Under the pieces are notes generated by a model, which did not search any database, was not told the DNA's origin, and saw nothing but the letters and a program-made list of their open reading frames with translations. A stretch of 17,442 bases of DNA from a bacterium (GTDB lineage: Bacteria > Babelota > Babeliae > Babelales > JABDEC01): NCBI GenBank assembly GCA_947486885.1, contig CANKVQ010000001.1, positions 1 to 17,442 on the forward strand, read 5' to 3'. Made by a program: the position numbers and the translations under genes. Each line of letters begins with the position of its first letter. The first letter of the stretch is position 1. This document shows, one piece after another, positions 8,842 through 15,839 of this stretch.

Positions 8842-9070
8842 AAAGATCTAGGCAGCAATATTTTACAATTGTACCATCAGGGTCACGTTCACCACAAAAA
8901 GATGGTACAATTAACTTGAAACCTTGGGTGTCTTTGCTGCTATCGCATATGCCATTTTTAGCTTTTACACACTGATAATGCCAGGAACAATGCGCTTCAG
9001 ACAGACTGTTAAAACAAAATAAACCTAAAATTAAACTATTAAGATAAAATTTCAGTTTTTTTGAGTTCAT
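8825..9070 (-). CDS. Small secreted cysteine-rich protein, function unknown
   Basis: An upstream in-frame ATG at 9082 exists, but the ATG at 9070 is preceded by a run of seven G (reverse strand, 9080-9074) suited to ribosome binding and gives a cleaner signal peptide: MNSKKLK, a hydrophobic core, then SLSEA with likely cleavage after Ala26. The mature part is about 55 residues with six Cys (28, 34, 42, 59, 72, 73), an even number that suggests three disulfides in the periplasm or outside the cell. I do not recognise a family. The fold is not metal-binding in any obvious pattern (no CxxC). It converges on the secretin operon with no terminator between them. It could be an exported effector-like peptide or an envelope protein; its position beside secretion genes is only suggestive. 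Confidence 0.7.
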   Translation of the reverse strand: MNSKKLKFYLNSLILGLFCFNSLSEAHCSWHYQCVKAKNGICDSSKDTQGFKLIVPSFCGERDPDGTIVKYCCLDLSQEVV

Positions 9071-9217
9071 ATACCCCCCCATAACAATCTATTAGTAGTT
9101 ATTATCAGGATAATTTAAACTGCAGTAAGATATCAAGATTTTTAAATAAAGTTGTCCGGTGACATGACAAATGCCCCCTTTTAGTGCTAACAAAAACTTG
9201 AACTAGAATTTGGATTA

Positions 9218-10507
9218 TTACTGTAAATTAATTAAAAAATCCTCAATTTCCAGTAATCGATTATATTTAGAGATCTGGTTTCCACCGTGTAGTCCGCCCA
9301 TTTTCAAATGGGTAGCATTGGTCCCAACACCTAAATCGACCATAAATGTATCTATGGTTTCATTGCTATAATGGGATACTATAGTCATCAAGTCTTGATC
9401 TTGACATAATTTAATGGCCTGAATAGCCTCCGTCACGGTGCCAATCTGAGCCGGCTTGATTACTACGGCACCAATCATTTGTTGTTCGGTGGCATAGGCA
9501 ATCCGTTCTGGATCAGTAGCTAATAATTCATCTGAAACAATATGAATCTGTTGCCCCATAGCTGTATTTAATAATTGCCAACCAGCTGCATCGCTAACAG
9601 CCATGCCATCTTCAATAGCATAAATTGGATAGTTTTGGCAAATTTGAGCATAGAATTCAATTAACTTATCGTTGGTATATGATTGTCCTCCAAGCTGATA
9701 TATACCAGATTTGCGATCATAAAAACTACTAGCTGCCACATTTAAACTTAAAGCAAATAATGGATCATTTGCTAATGAAAACTGCTTAAGTGCTAACATC
9801 AAACAGTCTAATGGTTCTGTGCTCGATTTAAAAAATGTGCGCAAGCCACCTTCGGCACCAAAAAATATCTTGTCTGACACTGCAGACTTTAAAATATCAC
9901 TTAATTTACACCCTAACATAATAGAACGCTCAATTGCCATACGCACACTTTTAGCTCCATACGGAACTGCTAAATATTCGCAAAAAGTCGTTATATTGTT
10001 AGCTATACTGTTAGTTGTTACAGTCTGATCTAATTCTATTGCTCGACTAAAACCTTCAATTAAAGTAATCATAGGTATCGGTAAAGTTACCTGTGTATGA
10101 TCACAAACTAAAGCTATTAATTCAAATAATTGCATATTTTCAGCTACTGCCTGGGCTCTAAACATTGCCTGACTAACAGCTAACATCGTGTTGGCACCAA
10201 AATTAGCTTTATTGCTGGTTCCATCTAACTCAATTAGTTTTAAGTCGGTATGCACCCCATCTGGCGCACAGCCCATCACCATTGGAAAAATTTTATCATG
10301 CATAATTTCAATAGATTTTTGTACCCCAAGACCTAATGAACGAGTACCGCCATCACGCAATTCAACTGCTTCGTATGGACCACGTTGTATATTAGTTGGC
10401 GCAACTGAACTAACCACAATCCCATTATCAAGCGTAATATCACATGCAATGGTTGGCCAACCATTAACATCTAGAACTTCTCTTCCAACTAAATTCACAA
10501 TTTTCAT
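9218..10507 (-). CDS. Enolase-family protein with altered active site
   Basis: The 429-aa length and the whole enolase layout are present: N-terminal alpha/beta domain (YEAVELRDGG, ELDGTSNKANFGANTMLAVS) and TIM-like barrel. ATG at 10507 has AGAGAG (10520-10515) 7 nt upstream. Compared by eye with yeast/E. coli enolase, retained residues are Glu177 (E168 yeast), Glu219 (E211), Glu299 (E295), Asp326 (D320), Lys351 (K345, catalytic base), His379 (H373), Ser381 (S375) and Lys402 (K396). Changed residues are Gln41 for the loop Ser39, Arg155 for His159, Asn256 for the metal ligand Asp246, and Tyr380 for the phosphate-binding Arg374. The SGASTG loop and the DSRGNPT motif are also lost. Normal enolase makes phosphoenolpyruvate from 2-phosphoglycerate; these changes make that activity doubtful. 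It could be a paralogue with a new substrate, a pseudoenzyme, or the only and degenerating enolase. It is probably monocistronic. Confidence 0.85.
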   Translation of the reverse strand: MKIVNLVGREVLDVNGWPTIACDITLDNGIVVSSVAPTNIQRGPYEAVELRDGGTRSLGLGVQKSIEIMHDKIFPMVMGCAPDGVHTDLKLIELDGTSNKANFGANTMLAVSQAMFRAQAVAENMQLFELIALVCDHTQVTLPIPMITLIEGFSRAIELDQTVTTNSIANNITTFCEYLAVPYGAKSVRMAIERSIMLGCKLSDILKSAVSDKIFFGAEGGLRTFFKSSTEPLDCLMLALKQFSLANDPLFALSLNVAASSFYDRKSGIYQLGGQSYTNDKLIEFYAQICQNYPIYAIEDGMAVSDAAGWQLLNTAMGQQIHIVSDELLATDPERIAYATEQQMIGAVVIKPAQIGTVTEAIQAIKLCQDQDLMTIVSHYSNETIDTFMVDLGVGTNATHLKMGGLHGGNQISKYNRLLEIEDFLINLQ

Positions 10508-10583
10508 TTAATTACTCTCTGGTTTATATTTTTAAATACACTTATAATTTTATTTTATATAGTTTTAGGGTTAACAGTTAATA

Positions 10584-10612
10584 GATATACTAGCTAAACA
10601 TACTTGTGCTAA
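10584..10612 (-). promoter_or_regulatory. Candidate promoter for the enolase-like gene
   Basis: On the minus strand TTAGCA (10612-10607) and TATATC (10589-10584) are separated by 17 bp. They lie about 75 nt upstream of the ATG and downstream of the aspS terminator, where a promoter is expected. The flanking DNA is very AT-rich, so other -10-like sequences exist. Confidence 0.3.
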
Positions 10613-10664
10613 AGAAATAAAGATTAATGCTACATAACTAATTTTAACTAGTTATAAATATAAC

Positions 10665-10705
10665 AAAAAAGACTCGCAAAAATAAAAATTTTGCGAGTCT
10701 TTTTT
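10665..10705 (-). terminator. Strong bidirectional intrinsic terminator after aspS
   Basis: A perfect 17-bp inverted repeat has core GACTCGC...GCGAGTC flanked by A and T runs, with a 7-nt loop (10682-10688). On the minus strand it ends in a T tract, and on the plus strand equally so. It lies 25 nt past the aspS stop and should end the beta-barrel/aspS transcript before the enolase-like gene. Confidence 0.92.
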
Positions 10706-10729
10706 ATAAAATTAAATCTAAATTAAAGA

Positions 10730-12502
10730 TTATTCTTCAGTACGTTCCATAATCTTAATTCCGCACTCATCTAAGCGACCTGGATCAGCCTCAGTTGGTG
10801 AATCCATTAGTGGGTCATAACCGCGCGCAGTTTTAGGAAAAGCAATTACATCACGAATCGATTGTGACTTAGTTAATAACATGACAAAGCGATCGATCCC
10901 CAAAGCAATTCCCCCCAATGGCGGAAACCCTAAACGCAGGGCTTCAAGTAAGAACCCAAACTTGCGTTGCATAGTAACAGGATCTACGCCTAATAATTCA
11001 AATACACGTGCTTGCATATCTGCATCATAAATCCTAATTGAACCACCACCAAGCTCCACGCCATTCAAAACTAAGTCATAAGCGCGGGCTTTAATATCTT
11101 TGAGCTCTTTAGATTCCCATCCTAACTCAGGCGAAGTAAATGGATGGTGTACTGAATTCCAAGTTTTAGTATCACGATCAAATTCAAATAACGGAAACTG
11201 TGTCACCCATGAGAAATTAAACTCATCGGGACTAATTAAGTTTAACTTTTTGCCAAGTATATTTCGTAAACGTCCTAAATAGGTCCACATATCTTGATAG
11301 TCGCCTGCTAATAAAAACAGTGTCGAGTTTTTAGTAGCTTCTGGGATAACAGCTTGGATTTGAGCTAAAAAATTATTAGCTAAAAATTTAGCTACTGGAG
11401 ACTCCGGCAAACCATTTTCATCAAACCTAATCCAAAGTAATCCACCAGCACCCATCTCGATTGCTTGATTCACCATTTGATCTAATTCTGAACGACTAAA
11501 TTGGTAATCTGGCACACAGATAGCTCCAATTTTACCATCTGGCAAGCTTAGTGCAGCTTGCAAAAATTTTATCTCAGTTTCAACAAAAATTTTAGAAAGT
11601 TCATAAATTTTTAGATCGAATCGCAAATCTGGCTTATCAGAACCATATTGCGAAAAAGCTTGATCATAAGTCATTCTTGGAAATGGTGTACTTAACTTTT
11701 GTTTAAAAGCAGCTTCAAAAATTGCTTTTACCAAACCTTCAATTACGCCCATAATATCTTCTTCATCAATAAATGACATTTCGATATCAAGTTGTGTAAA
11801 CTCTGGTTGCCGATCAGCCCGTAAATCTTCATCTCTAAAGCAACGTGCCACCTGATAATAGCGCTCTAAACCACCAGCCATTAGTAATTGTTTGTACAGC
11901 TGTGGTGATTGTGGTAACGCATAAAACTTGCCCCAATGTACGCGTGATGGCACTAGAAATTCACGCGCTCCTTCTGGCGTATTTTTAGTTAAGATCGGTG
12001 TCTCAACTTCGCAAAAACCACTATTATGCATATACTCACGCATTGCAAATAAGACTTTATTGCGAAATAAAAACTTTTCTAATACTTCTGGTCTGCGCAA
12101 ATCTAAATATCGATATTTTAGGCGTAACTCTTCATCTACTTTATGTGCATCATCTAAAGCAAATGGTAAATTTTTGCACTTATTTAAAATTTTTAAATCT
12201 TTAATTTGAATTTCAATTTCACCAGTAGCCATACTTTTATTAACAGTCTCTGCCGAACGCGCAGCTACTATACCGCTAGCTAAAATCACAAACTCAGAGC
12301 GCAGATCTTGCGCTAATTTATGCGCCTCTTGATCAAAGTCAGGATTAAATACCAATTGCACAATTCCACTACGATCACGTAAATCAATAAAAATTAAACC
12401 ACCATGATCACGTCGACGATGTACCCAACCAGTTACTACTACCGATTGGTTTAATAATGCACTATTTATTGCTCCACAAACAGCTGTTCGTTTAGAAGGC
12501 AT
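10730..12502 (-). CDS. aspS: Aspartyl-tRNA synthetase, bacterial type, probably non-discriminating
   Basis: The 590-aa protein has the full bacterial AspRS layout. An N-terminal OB-fold anticodon-binding domain (about 20-105) contains TGWVHRRRDHGGLIFIDLRDRSG. Class II motif 1 follows (around residue 155, VETPILTKNTPEGAREFLVPSR region), then motif 2 (RCFRDEDLRADRQPEFTQLDIE), the bacterial GAD insertion (about 290-420), and C-terminal motif 3 (GGIALGIDRFVMLL). It attaches aspartate to tRNA-Asp. His33 in RRRDHGG matches the His (H31 in Pseudomonas aeruginosa) linked to non-discriminating enzymes that also charge tRNA-Asn; discriminating enzymes such as E. coli's have Leu. The second specificity position holds Glu85 instead of Gly or Lys. 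Its start overlaps the end of the upstream beta-barrel gene by 11 bp, so the two are probably co-translated; a strong terminator follows. Confidence 0.97.
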   Translation of the reverse strand: MPSKRTAVCGAINSALLNQSVVVTGWVHRRRDHGGLIFIDLRDRSGIVQLVFNPDFDQEAHKLAQDLRSEFVILASGIVAARSAETVNKSMATGEIEIQIKDLKILNKCKNLPFALDDAHKVDEELRLKYRYLDLRRPEVLEKFLFRNKVLFAMREYMHNSGFCEVETPILTKNTPEGAREFLVPSRVHWGKFYALPQSPQLYKQLLMAGGLERYYQVARCFRDEDLRADRQPEFTQLDIEMSFIDEEDIMGVIEGLVKAIFEAAFKQKLSTPFPRMTYDQAFSQYGSDKPDLRFDLKIYELSKIFVETEIKFLQAALSLPDGKIGAICVPDYQFSRSELDQMVNQAIEMGAGGLLWIRFDENGLPESPVAKFLANNFLAQIQAVIPEATKNSTLFLLAGDYQDMWTYLGRLRNILGKKLNLISPDEFNFSWVTQFPLFEFDRDTKTWNSVHHPFTSPELGWESKELKDIKARAYDLVLNGVELGGGSIRIYDADMQARVFELLGVDPVTMQRKFGFLLEALRLGFPPLGGIALGIDRFVMLLTKSQSIRDVIAFPKTARGYDPLMDSPTEADPGRLDECGIKIMERTEE

Positions 12503-14579
12503 ATTCGATACCCCAGTTTAAAACAAATGCTGTCTTAGTTCCTAAAAGTGGTGTTTTAGAAAGACTAAAACCATCAGCATTTAATTGATCCAATGCCGCC
12601 AAGTCATCTTTGCTTAGCGCCTTACCTTTAATATCTTGATAGTGAGCACCAGGTAAAAATACCCCGCTAACTAAGAATCCTTTAAGATTTTTAACAAATT
12701 GCATAGTCAGCGTCGCATTAAACTCTACACCCAGATGCTTACTTGCTGGCTCATCAATCGAACGTTTTAACGGGATACTAAACTTTTTGGTGGCATAATC
12801 TTGCCAGTAACTTAATAAGCCTAAATTCCAATTAACTGCTTTAGTACAGAAATTTTTATCAAAGTTTAAAGCCGTACCACAATATAAAATATTATTAAAA
12901 CCTGTCACTTTGGATGGTAAATTATTTTGAGTGGTACCTGATGATAATGGTCGCAATACAGCATTAGGTCCAATTACAAATAGAGAAATCACACGCTTAC
13001 CAGAATAAACTTCTTGTAGCCCGATAAATCCACTATAATCACCATCCATATTGCTGTCACCAAACCCGCTTAGATCACGATTAGGGTTTTCATCGCCAGT
13101 TGCCCAACCAATTGTACCAGATAGCTTAAGTGCTTTAGAAAACAACCAGCTGGCATCTGCAACAAACATAAAACCTTTATAGATATTTCGATACTTTGGA
13201 TTAAAGCGTGTATCTCCATTATATAACCCGCTGTTGCCAATCTCTTGGCCATTTAATTCTGCACTATTAAGCGATTTTTTTACGATAGCTTTATTGGCAC
13301 TACTAACTAAAGCATTCGTGGTTAAGTCACTGTCACTATAAACTTTATTATATTGCTCAACCAAAGTGCCGCTACTATCTGCTTTAATTTCAATCTGGTT
13401 ACTATCCCAACCATAAACTGTCTGATGTCCAAAATTAGCTGCAAACTCACAACCGAATTCAAATTTTTTACCTTCATAATCGATCATTAAACCAGGTGTA
13501 ATTAAATTACTTGCACTATCAGCTGGAAATTCGATGGCCACTTCTGGGTTGCGATTATATAAAAAATATGGCTCAATCACTAAATTACTATCACAGCCAC
13601 ACTTAGTACTCATGGGATATAATCTTAAACGCATAGCATATACAAAATTCACATGCCCAAAACCACGTGAGCCGTTCCATTCCGGATCAGCCTCACTTAA
13701 ATAAATTTTTTCATTTACACGGCCAAAATTATCAGTCCAGTTACGTAAAATCCCTAAATACATATCATATGAAACTCTATTTTTAACTAAATCCCCATAT
13801 AATAAAAACCCGGGCGCATTTTGATCAATAGTGCTATCAGCATAGAAACCTAATAGCCCTGCAGATACTGCATAAGCAGGCCCAAGCACAATACCGCGTC
13901 CCAATTCAAACGGAAACAGGCCCGTCTTAAAATGCTGTATCCCGCAAGTATCAACGCCAATAGTGTTATTAAGATTAATATCAACCCAACCTTCACGTAA
14001 CCAAAAAATTTGCTTACTTAAGTAATGACTATGATCACCAAAAGTTGCATCCGCTAGTCTAATAGGCGTACTAGAAGTTTTAGCAATTGAGTCTGGACTA
14101 CCCCATCGACTTTTATTACGCAACACAATATATGACTCAACCATTTTACCAATTTTTGCTTTAGTTTTAAGATCCCAAATCCCCTGTGCCCACAATACTT
14201 GGTCTAATGGACTACCACTAAATAATTCACAATTTTTACTATAAAAAATTTCCACTCGATTTTTAAGCGCCACTTCAAACTCATTATCTTCCCAACGGCA
14301 ACCAAAAATTTCTTTTTGATGTTCAGTGGCTTTAGCCGCTTTAATAAGTGCCGAATCAGGCGAACTATCTTCTAGAAAACTAGTATCTACATGTAAATTA
14401 TCTGCGCCTGAACTATTTTTTAAATTACTTAAATTATTACCAATATTACCAGTATCGCTAAGCTCTGGTTTAGTATATAAGATATTAGCTGTATTTAGCA
14501 CAGCTAGTAATAATAACATTGGTAATAATTGTAATAACTTAACTCTTAAAGAATTTGTTTTGGAATTTGAGCTATCCAT
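12492..14579 (-). CDS. Outer-membrane beta-barrel (porin / alginate-export-like) protein
   Basis: The 695-aa product begins with a basic n-region and a hydrophobic stretch (about residues 15-33), a signal peptide or anchor. After a low-complexity Ser/Asn linker (to about 80) comes a long alternation of amphipathic beta-strands rich in aromatic and Gly residues (LKNRVEIFY, FWLREGWVDINL, FKTGLFPFELGRGIVLG, FVYAMRLRLYP, FMFVADASWLF, LSGTIGWATG). It ends FVLNWGIEYAF, with the terminal Phe that the BAM machinery recognises in outer-membrane barrels. The strand-loop pattern and the GLFPFELGRG segment remind me of alginate-export/porin families, but no specific substrate can be claimed. It probably shares a transcript with aspS downstream. 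The ribosome site before the ATG is weak. Confidence 0.75.
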   Translation of the reverse strand: MDSSNSKTNSLRVKLLQLLPMLLLLAVLNTANILYTKPELSDTGNIGNNLSNLKNSSGADNLHVDTSFLEDSSPDSALIKAAKATEHQKEIFGCRWEDNEFEVALKNRVEIFYSKNCELFSGSPLDQVLWAQGIWDLKTKAKIGKMVESYIVLRNKSRWGSPDSIAKTSSTPIRLADATFGDHSHYLSKQIFWLREGWVDINLNNTIGVDTCGIQHFKTGLFPFELGRGIVLGPAYAVSAGLLGFYADSTIDQNAPGFLLYGDLVKNRVSYDMYLGILRNWTDNFGRVNEKIYLSEADPEWNGSRGFGHVNFVYAMRLRLYPMSTKCGCDSNLVIEPYFLYNRNPEVAIEFPADSASNLITPGLMIDYEGKKFEFGCEFAANFGHQTVYGWDSNQIEIKADSSGTLVEQYNKVYSDSDLTTNALVSSANKAIVKKSLNSAELNGQEIGNSGLYNGDTRFNPKYRNIYKGFMFVADASWLFSKALKLSGTIGWATGDENPNRDLSGFGDSNMDGDYSGFIGLQEVYSGKRVISLFVIGPNAVLRPLSSGTTQNNLPSKVTGFNNILYCGTALNFDKNFCTKAVNWNLGLLSYWQDYATKKFSIPLKRSIDEPASKHLGVEFNATLTMQFVKNLKGFLVSGVFLPGAHYQDIKGKALSKDDLAALDQLNADGFSLSKTPLLGTKTAFVLNWGIEYAF

Positions 14580-14644
14580 GGCTGTCTTCGACTCGTGCGC
14601 AAAATTTGGTTAATCGTCTGTACTAGCTTACATGCTATATAGAA

Positions 14645-14672
14645 AAGTTAATCTGCACGGCATATTTGTCAA
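14645..14672 (-). promoter_or_regulatory. Candidate promoter for the beta-barrel/aspS operon
   Basis: On the minus strand a perfect TTGACA (14672-14667) is followed after 16 bp by TAACTT (14650-14645), which keeps the key T-A....T positions. It lies about 65 nt upstream of the start codon, between the toxin-locus remnant and the barrel gene. Confidence 0.35.
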
Positions 14673-14714
14673 ATTTTACTGCTAAAATTATGTTCAAATC
14701 TATTACGTGTTAGA

Positions 14715-14790
14715 ATTTATAGCTGGTGTACCAAATTTATTTAACCAGCTAATTTTAGATGAGCTGTCACAACTGAATCACCAAATTTAA
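14715..14790 (-). pseudogene. Fossil of the pre-toxin segment (third copy, internally deleted)
   Basis: On the minus strand two short blocks match the large toxin gene in the same order. GATTCAGTTGTGACAGCTCA matches the DSVIAAQ-coding part (about 16800-16825). AATTAGCTGGTTAAATAAAT plus TTGGTACACCAG matches the SWLNKFGVPG-coding part (about 16715-16748). The roughly 45 bp between them in the full gene are missing, and a TAA interrupts the frame where the full gene has CTA (Leu). It sits just after the second immunity gene, where the next displaced cassette would begin. It is a non-coding relic, and its ends are approximate. Confidence 0.75.
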
Positions 14791-14806
14791 TTTATTAACA
14801 GGTCCA

Positions 14807-15319
14807 TTATTCAAGATATTCTGGATCGCATGCCTCTACAAAAAGACCGCTTTGTTGAATTTTATAGATAGTATCTTCGCCCTTATTAGCACTGCCGATA
14901 TACATGTAATAATCCCAATCAAAACGCACCCGCATAGTATCCACTGATTCTATAATGCACCATAATTCTTCTCTCAATACTAAACGAGAGACAACCTCAA
15001 CTTCTACTCTGTTAAGCTTCAGACCCTTTTTTATACGCTTAAAAAGATTTGCCATAGCCAGATCTAAGTTGGGATCGTCAGTCAAATCCAATTTTTTCTC
15101 CAATGTGCTAACTGATAACTCTCTTAATTGATTGCATGCCATGAATAAACTAATAACGTTAACATAAGCATTTTCAACCGCTAAATACTCTGCATAACTA
15201 AGCGATTTGCCAGCAATAATTTTACCTATGTCCGAATAGGCCGTCCATTCATCCAGTAAATAAACCCCTCTCGAATTTCGATTTTCAGGATTATACTTAG
15301 TTATGCGCCAAGTAAACAT
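14807..15319 (-). CDS. Putative immunity protein of the displaced toxin cassette
   Basis: The 170-aa soluble protein has no signal peptide and no TM segment. It starts at ATG 15319, with GGAG 7 nt upstream inside the end of the broken toxin gene. It begins with an MFTWRITKYNPENRNSRGVY strand region and continues with DEWTAYSDIGK, helices, and an acidic C-terminus (FVEACDPEYLE). I recall similar proteins beginning 'W..TKYNP..R...G.Y..DEWT..SDIG', encoded beside polymorphic toxins, but cannot name the Pfam family. The role is inferred from position: when the toxin reading frame is restored it ends 2 nt before this start, the same spacing as in the first toxin-immunity pair. It is unrelated in sequence to the other immunity protein. 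It would bind and inactivate its toxin in the cytoplasm. Confidence 0.7.
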   Translation of the reverse strand: MFTWRITKYNPENRNSRGVYLLDEWTAYSDIGKIIAGKSLSYAEYLAVENAYVNVISLFMACNQLRELSVSTLEKKLDLTDDPNLDLAMANLFKRIKKGLKLNRVEVEVVSRLVLREELWCIIESVDTMRVRFDWDYYMYIGSANKGEDTIYKIQQSGLFVEACDPEYLE

Positions 15320-15359
15320 ATTTAATCTCCAATTTTATTCAGATTTTGGTCATAAGCAC

Positions 15360-15551
15360 CTAATTGGGTCTTAAATCATCAACAGAATCCGCCATCTTCC
15401 AAAAACCACCATTATGATCAGTTCTATCTATAGTTATAAATTTATTACCCTTTTGATATATCGACTGTTTTTTAACATAATAGTTCGTTTTTCTAAATCC
15501 CATTTTCTTTGCAAGTTCTTGAGCTAACAATTTTTTTTCTTGCAAGCTCAT
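15360..15551 (-). CDS. Short ORF for the free-standing Ntox21-like toxin domain (truncated)
   Basis: The surviving open frame within the displaced cassette can start at ATG 15551, with AGGA (15561-15558) 6 nt upstream. That would yield 63 residues covering most of the toxin fold: the helix QELAKKMGFRKTNYY, the strand KFITIDRTD and the HNGGFWKMADSVDDL signature, lacking the last 15 or so residues beyond a frameshift. The corresponding position in the large toxin is Lys, not Met, so the start is new to this copy. The domain resembles the family I know as Ntox21 ('toxin C-terminal domain'), predicted RNase toxins of polymorphic systems. Whether this piece is translated or active is unknown; annotation pipelines will probably call it a gene. 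Confidence 0.5.
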   Translation of the reverse strand: MSLQEKKLLAQELAKKMGFRKTNYYVKKQSIYQKGNKFITIDRTDHNGGFWKMADSVDDLRPN

Positions 15552-15691
15552 TTGTGGTCCTATAACACGGGCAAGTTTAATATCATCAGAAATTTTTATT
15601 ACTGACTTAAGCTTAGATTTTTTGCCAGATTTTTTTAAATATTCTTCGGCGTGATTAAATAAAGTCTGATTATTATATGCTGTTGTTGTTT

Positions 15692-15787
15692 AAAACTAAC
15701 CACTAAGCCGTCTAGTGTCACCAACTCATATTCTTCAGTGATAACTAAGCCTAATGCTTGAGCAACATCTTTACCTGGCACGCCAAA
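15692..15787 (-). repeat. Near-identical pre-toxin repeat (partner at 16633-16728)
   Basis: These 96 bases match 16633-16728, inside the large toxin gene, at 94 positions by eye. Similarity stops abruptly at 15787/15788 on one side and falls off gradually into the linker and toxin domain on the other. This is the expected recombination arm for swapping toxin C-termini. Confidence 0.9.
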
Positions 15788-15839
15788 GCCGAGTCATAAT
15801 GCACCGTTTTTAATTTTTTTAAATAATCTGCGTAACTAT

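Larger units (their letters stand above)
15322..15790 (-). pseudogene. Displaced toxin cassette: pre-toxin segment plus toxin domain, twice frameshifted
   Basis: On the minus strand the segment from 15787 downward aligns with residues from about GVPGKDVAQALG to the end of the large toxin at 17442-16255. The first part reads GVPGKDVAQALGLVITEEYELVTLDGLVVSFK, then loses frame near 15690, where the spacer is 2 nt longer than in the full gene. The second frame continues NNQTLFNHAEEYLKKSG, through a linker, to the toxin domain (AKKMGF, IDRTDHNGGFWKMAD). A second frameshift near 15366 gives an early TAG (15360). In the other frame the expected family ending GAYDQNLNKIGD follows and stops at 15322-15324, 2 nt before the immunity gene. 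There is no upstream start or filament part, so this is an orphan cassette that was once a C-terminus. Sequencing errors could mimic one shift, less easily two. Confidence 0.85.

Noticed and set aside
9140-9170. Possible hairpin terminator (TTGTC...GACAA) after the enolase-like gene
   Set aside because: The stem is only 5 bp with a 9-nt loop and no T tract directly after it on the minus strand.
9083-9217. tRNA or small RNA gene in the gap before the cysteine-rich gene
   Set aside because: There is no cloverleaf, T-loop consensus or strong hairpin; it reads as an ordinary AT-rich intergenic stretch.
10188-10511. Plus-strand 107-aa open frame opposite the enolase-like gene
   Set aside because: It lies wholly antisense to a well-supported enolase-family gene, shows no domain, and has the composition of a shadow frame.
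10636-10663. TAACTAGTTA palindrome and nearby repeats as an operator
   Set aside because: Short AT-rich palindromes are expected by chance in this DNA, and no regulator gene is nearby.
11928-12209. Plus-strand open frames opposite aspS
   Set aside because: They are antisense to a conserved synthetase domain, with no ribosome site and no recognisable protein features.
14326-14613. Plus-strand 95-aa open frame over the 5' end of the beta-barrel gene
   Set aside because: Its hydrophobic look comes from the complement of the Leu-rich signal region; there is no independent support.
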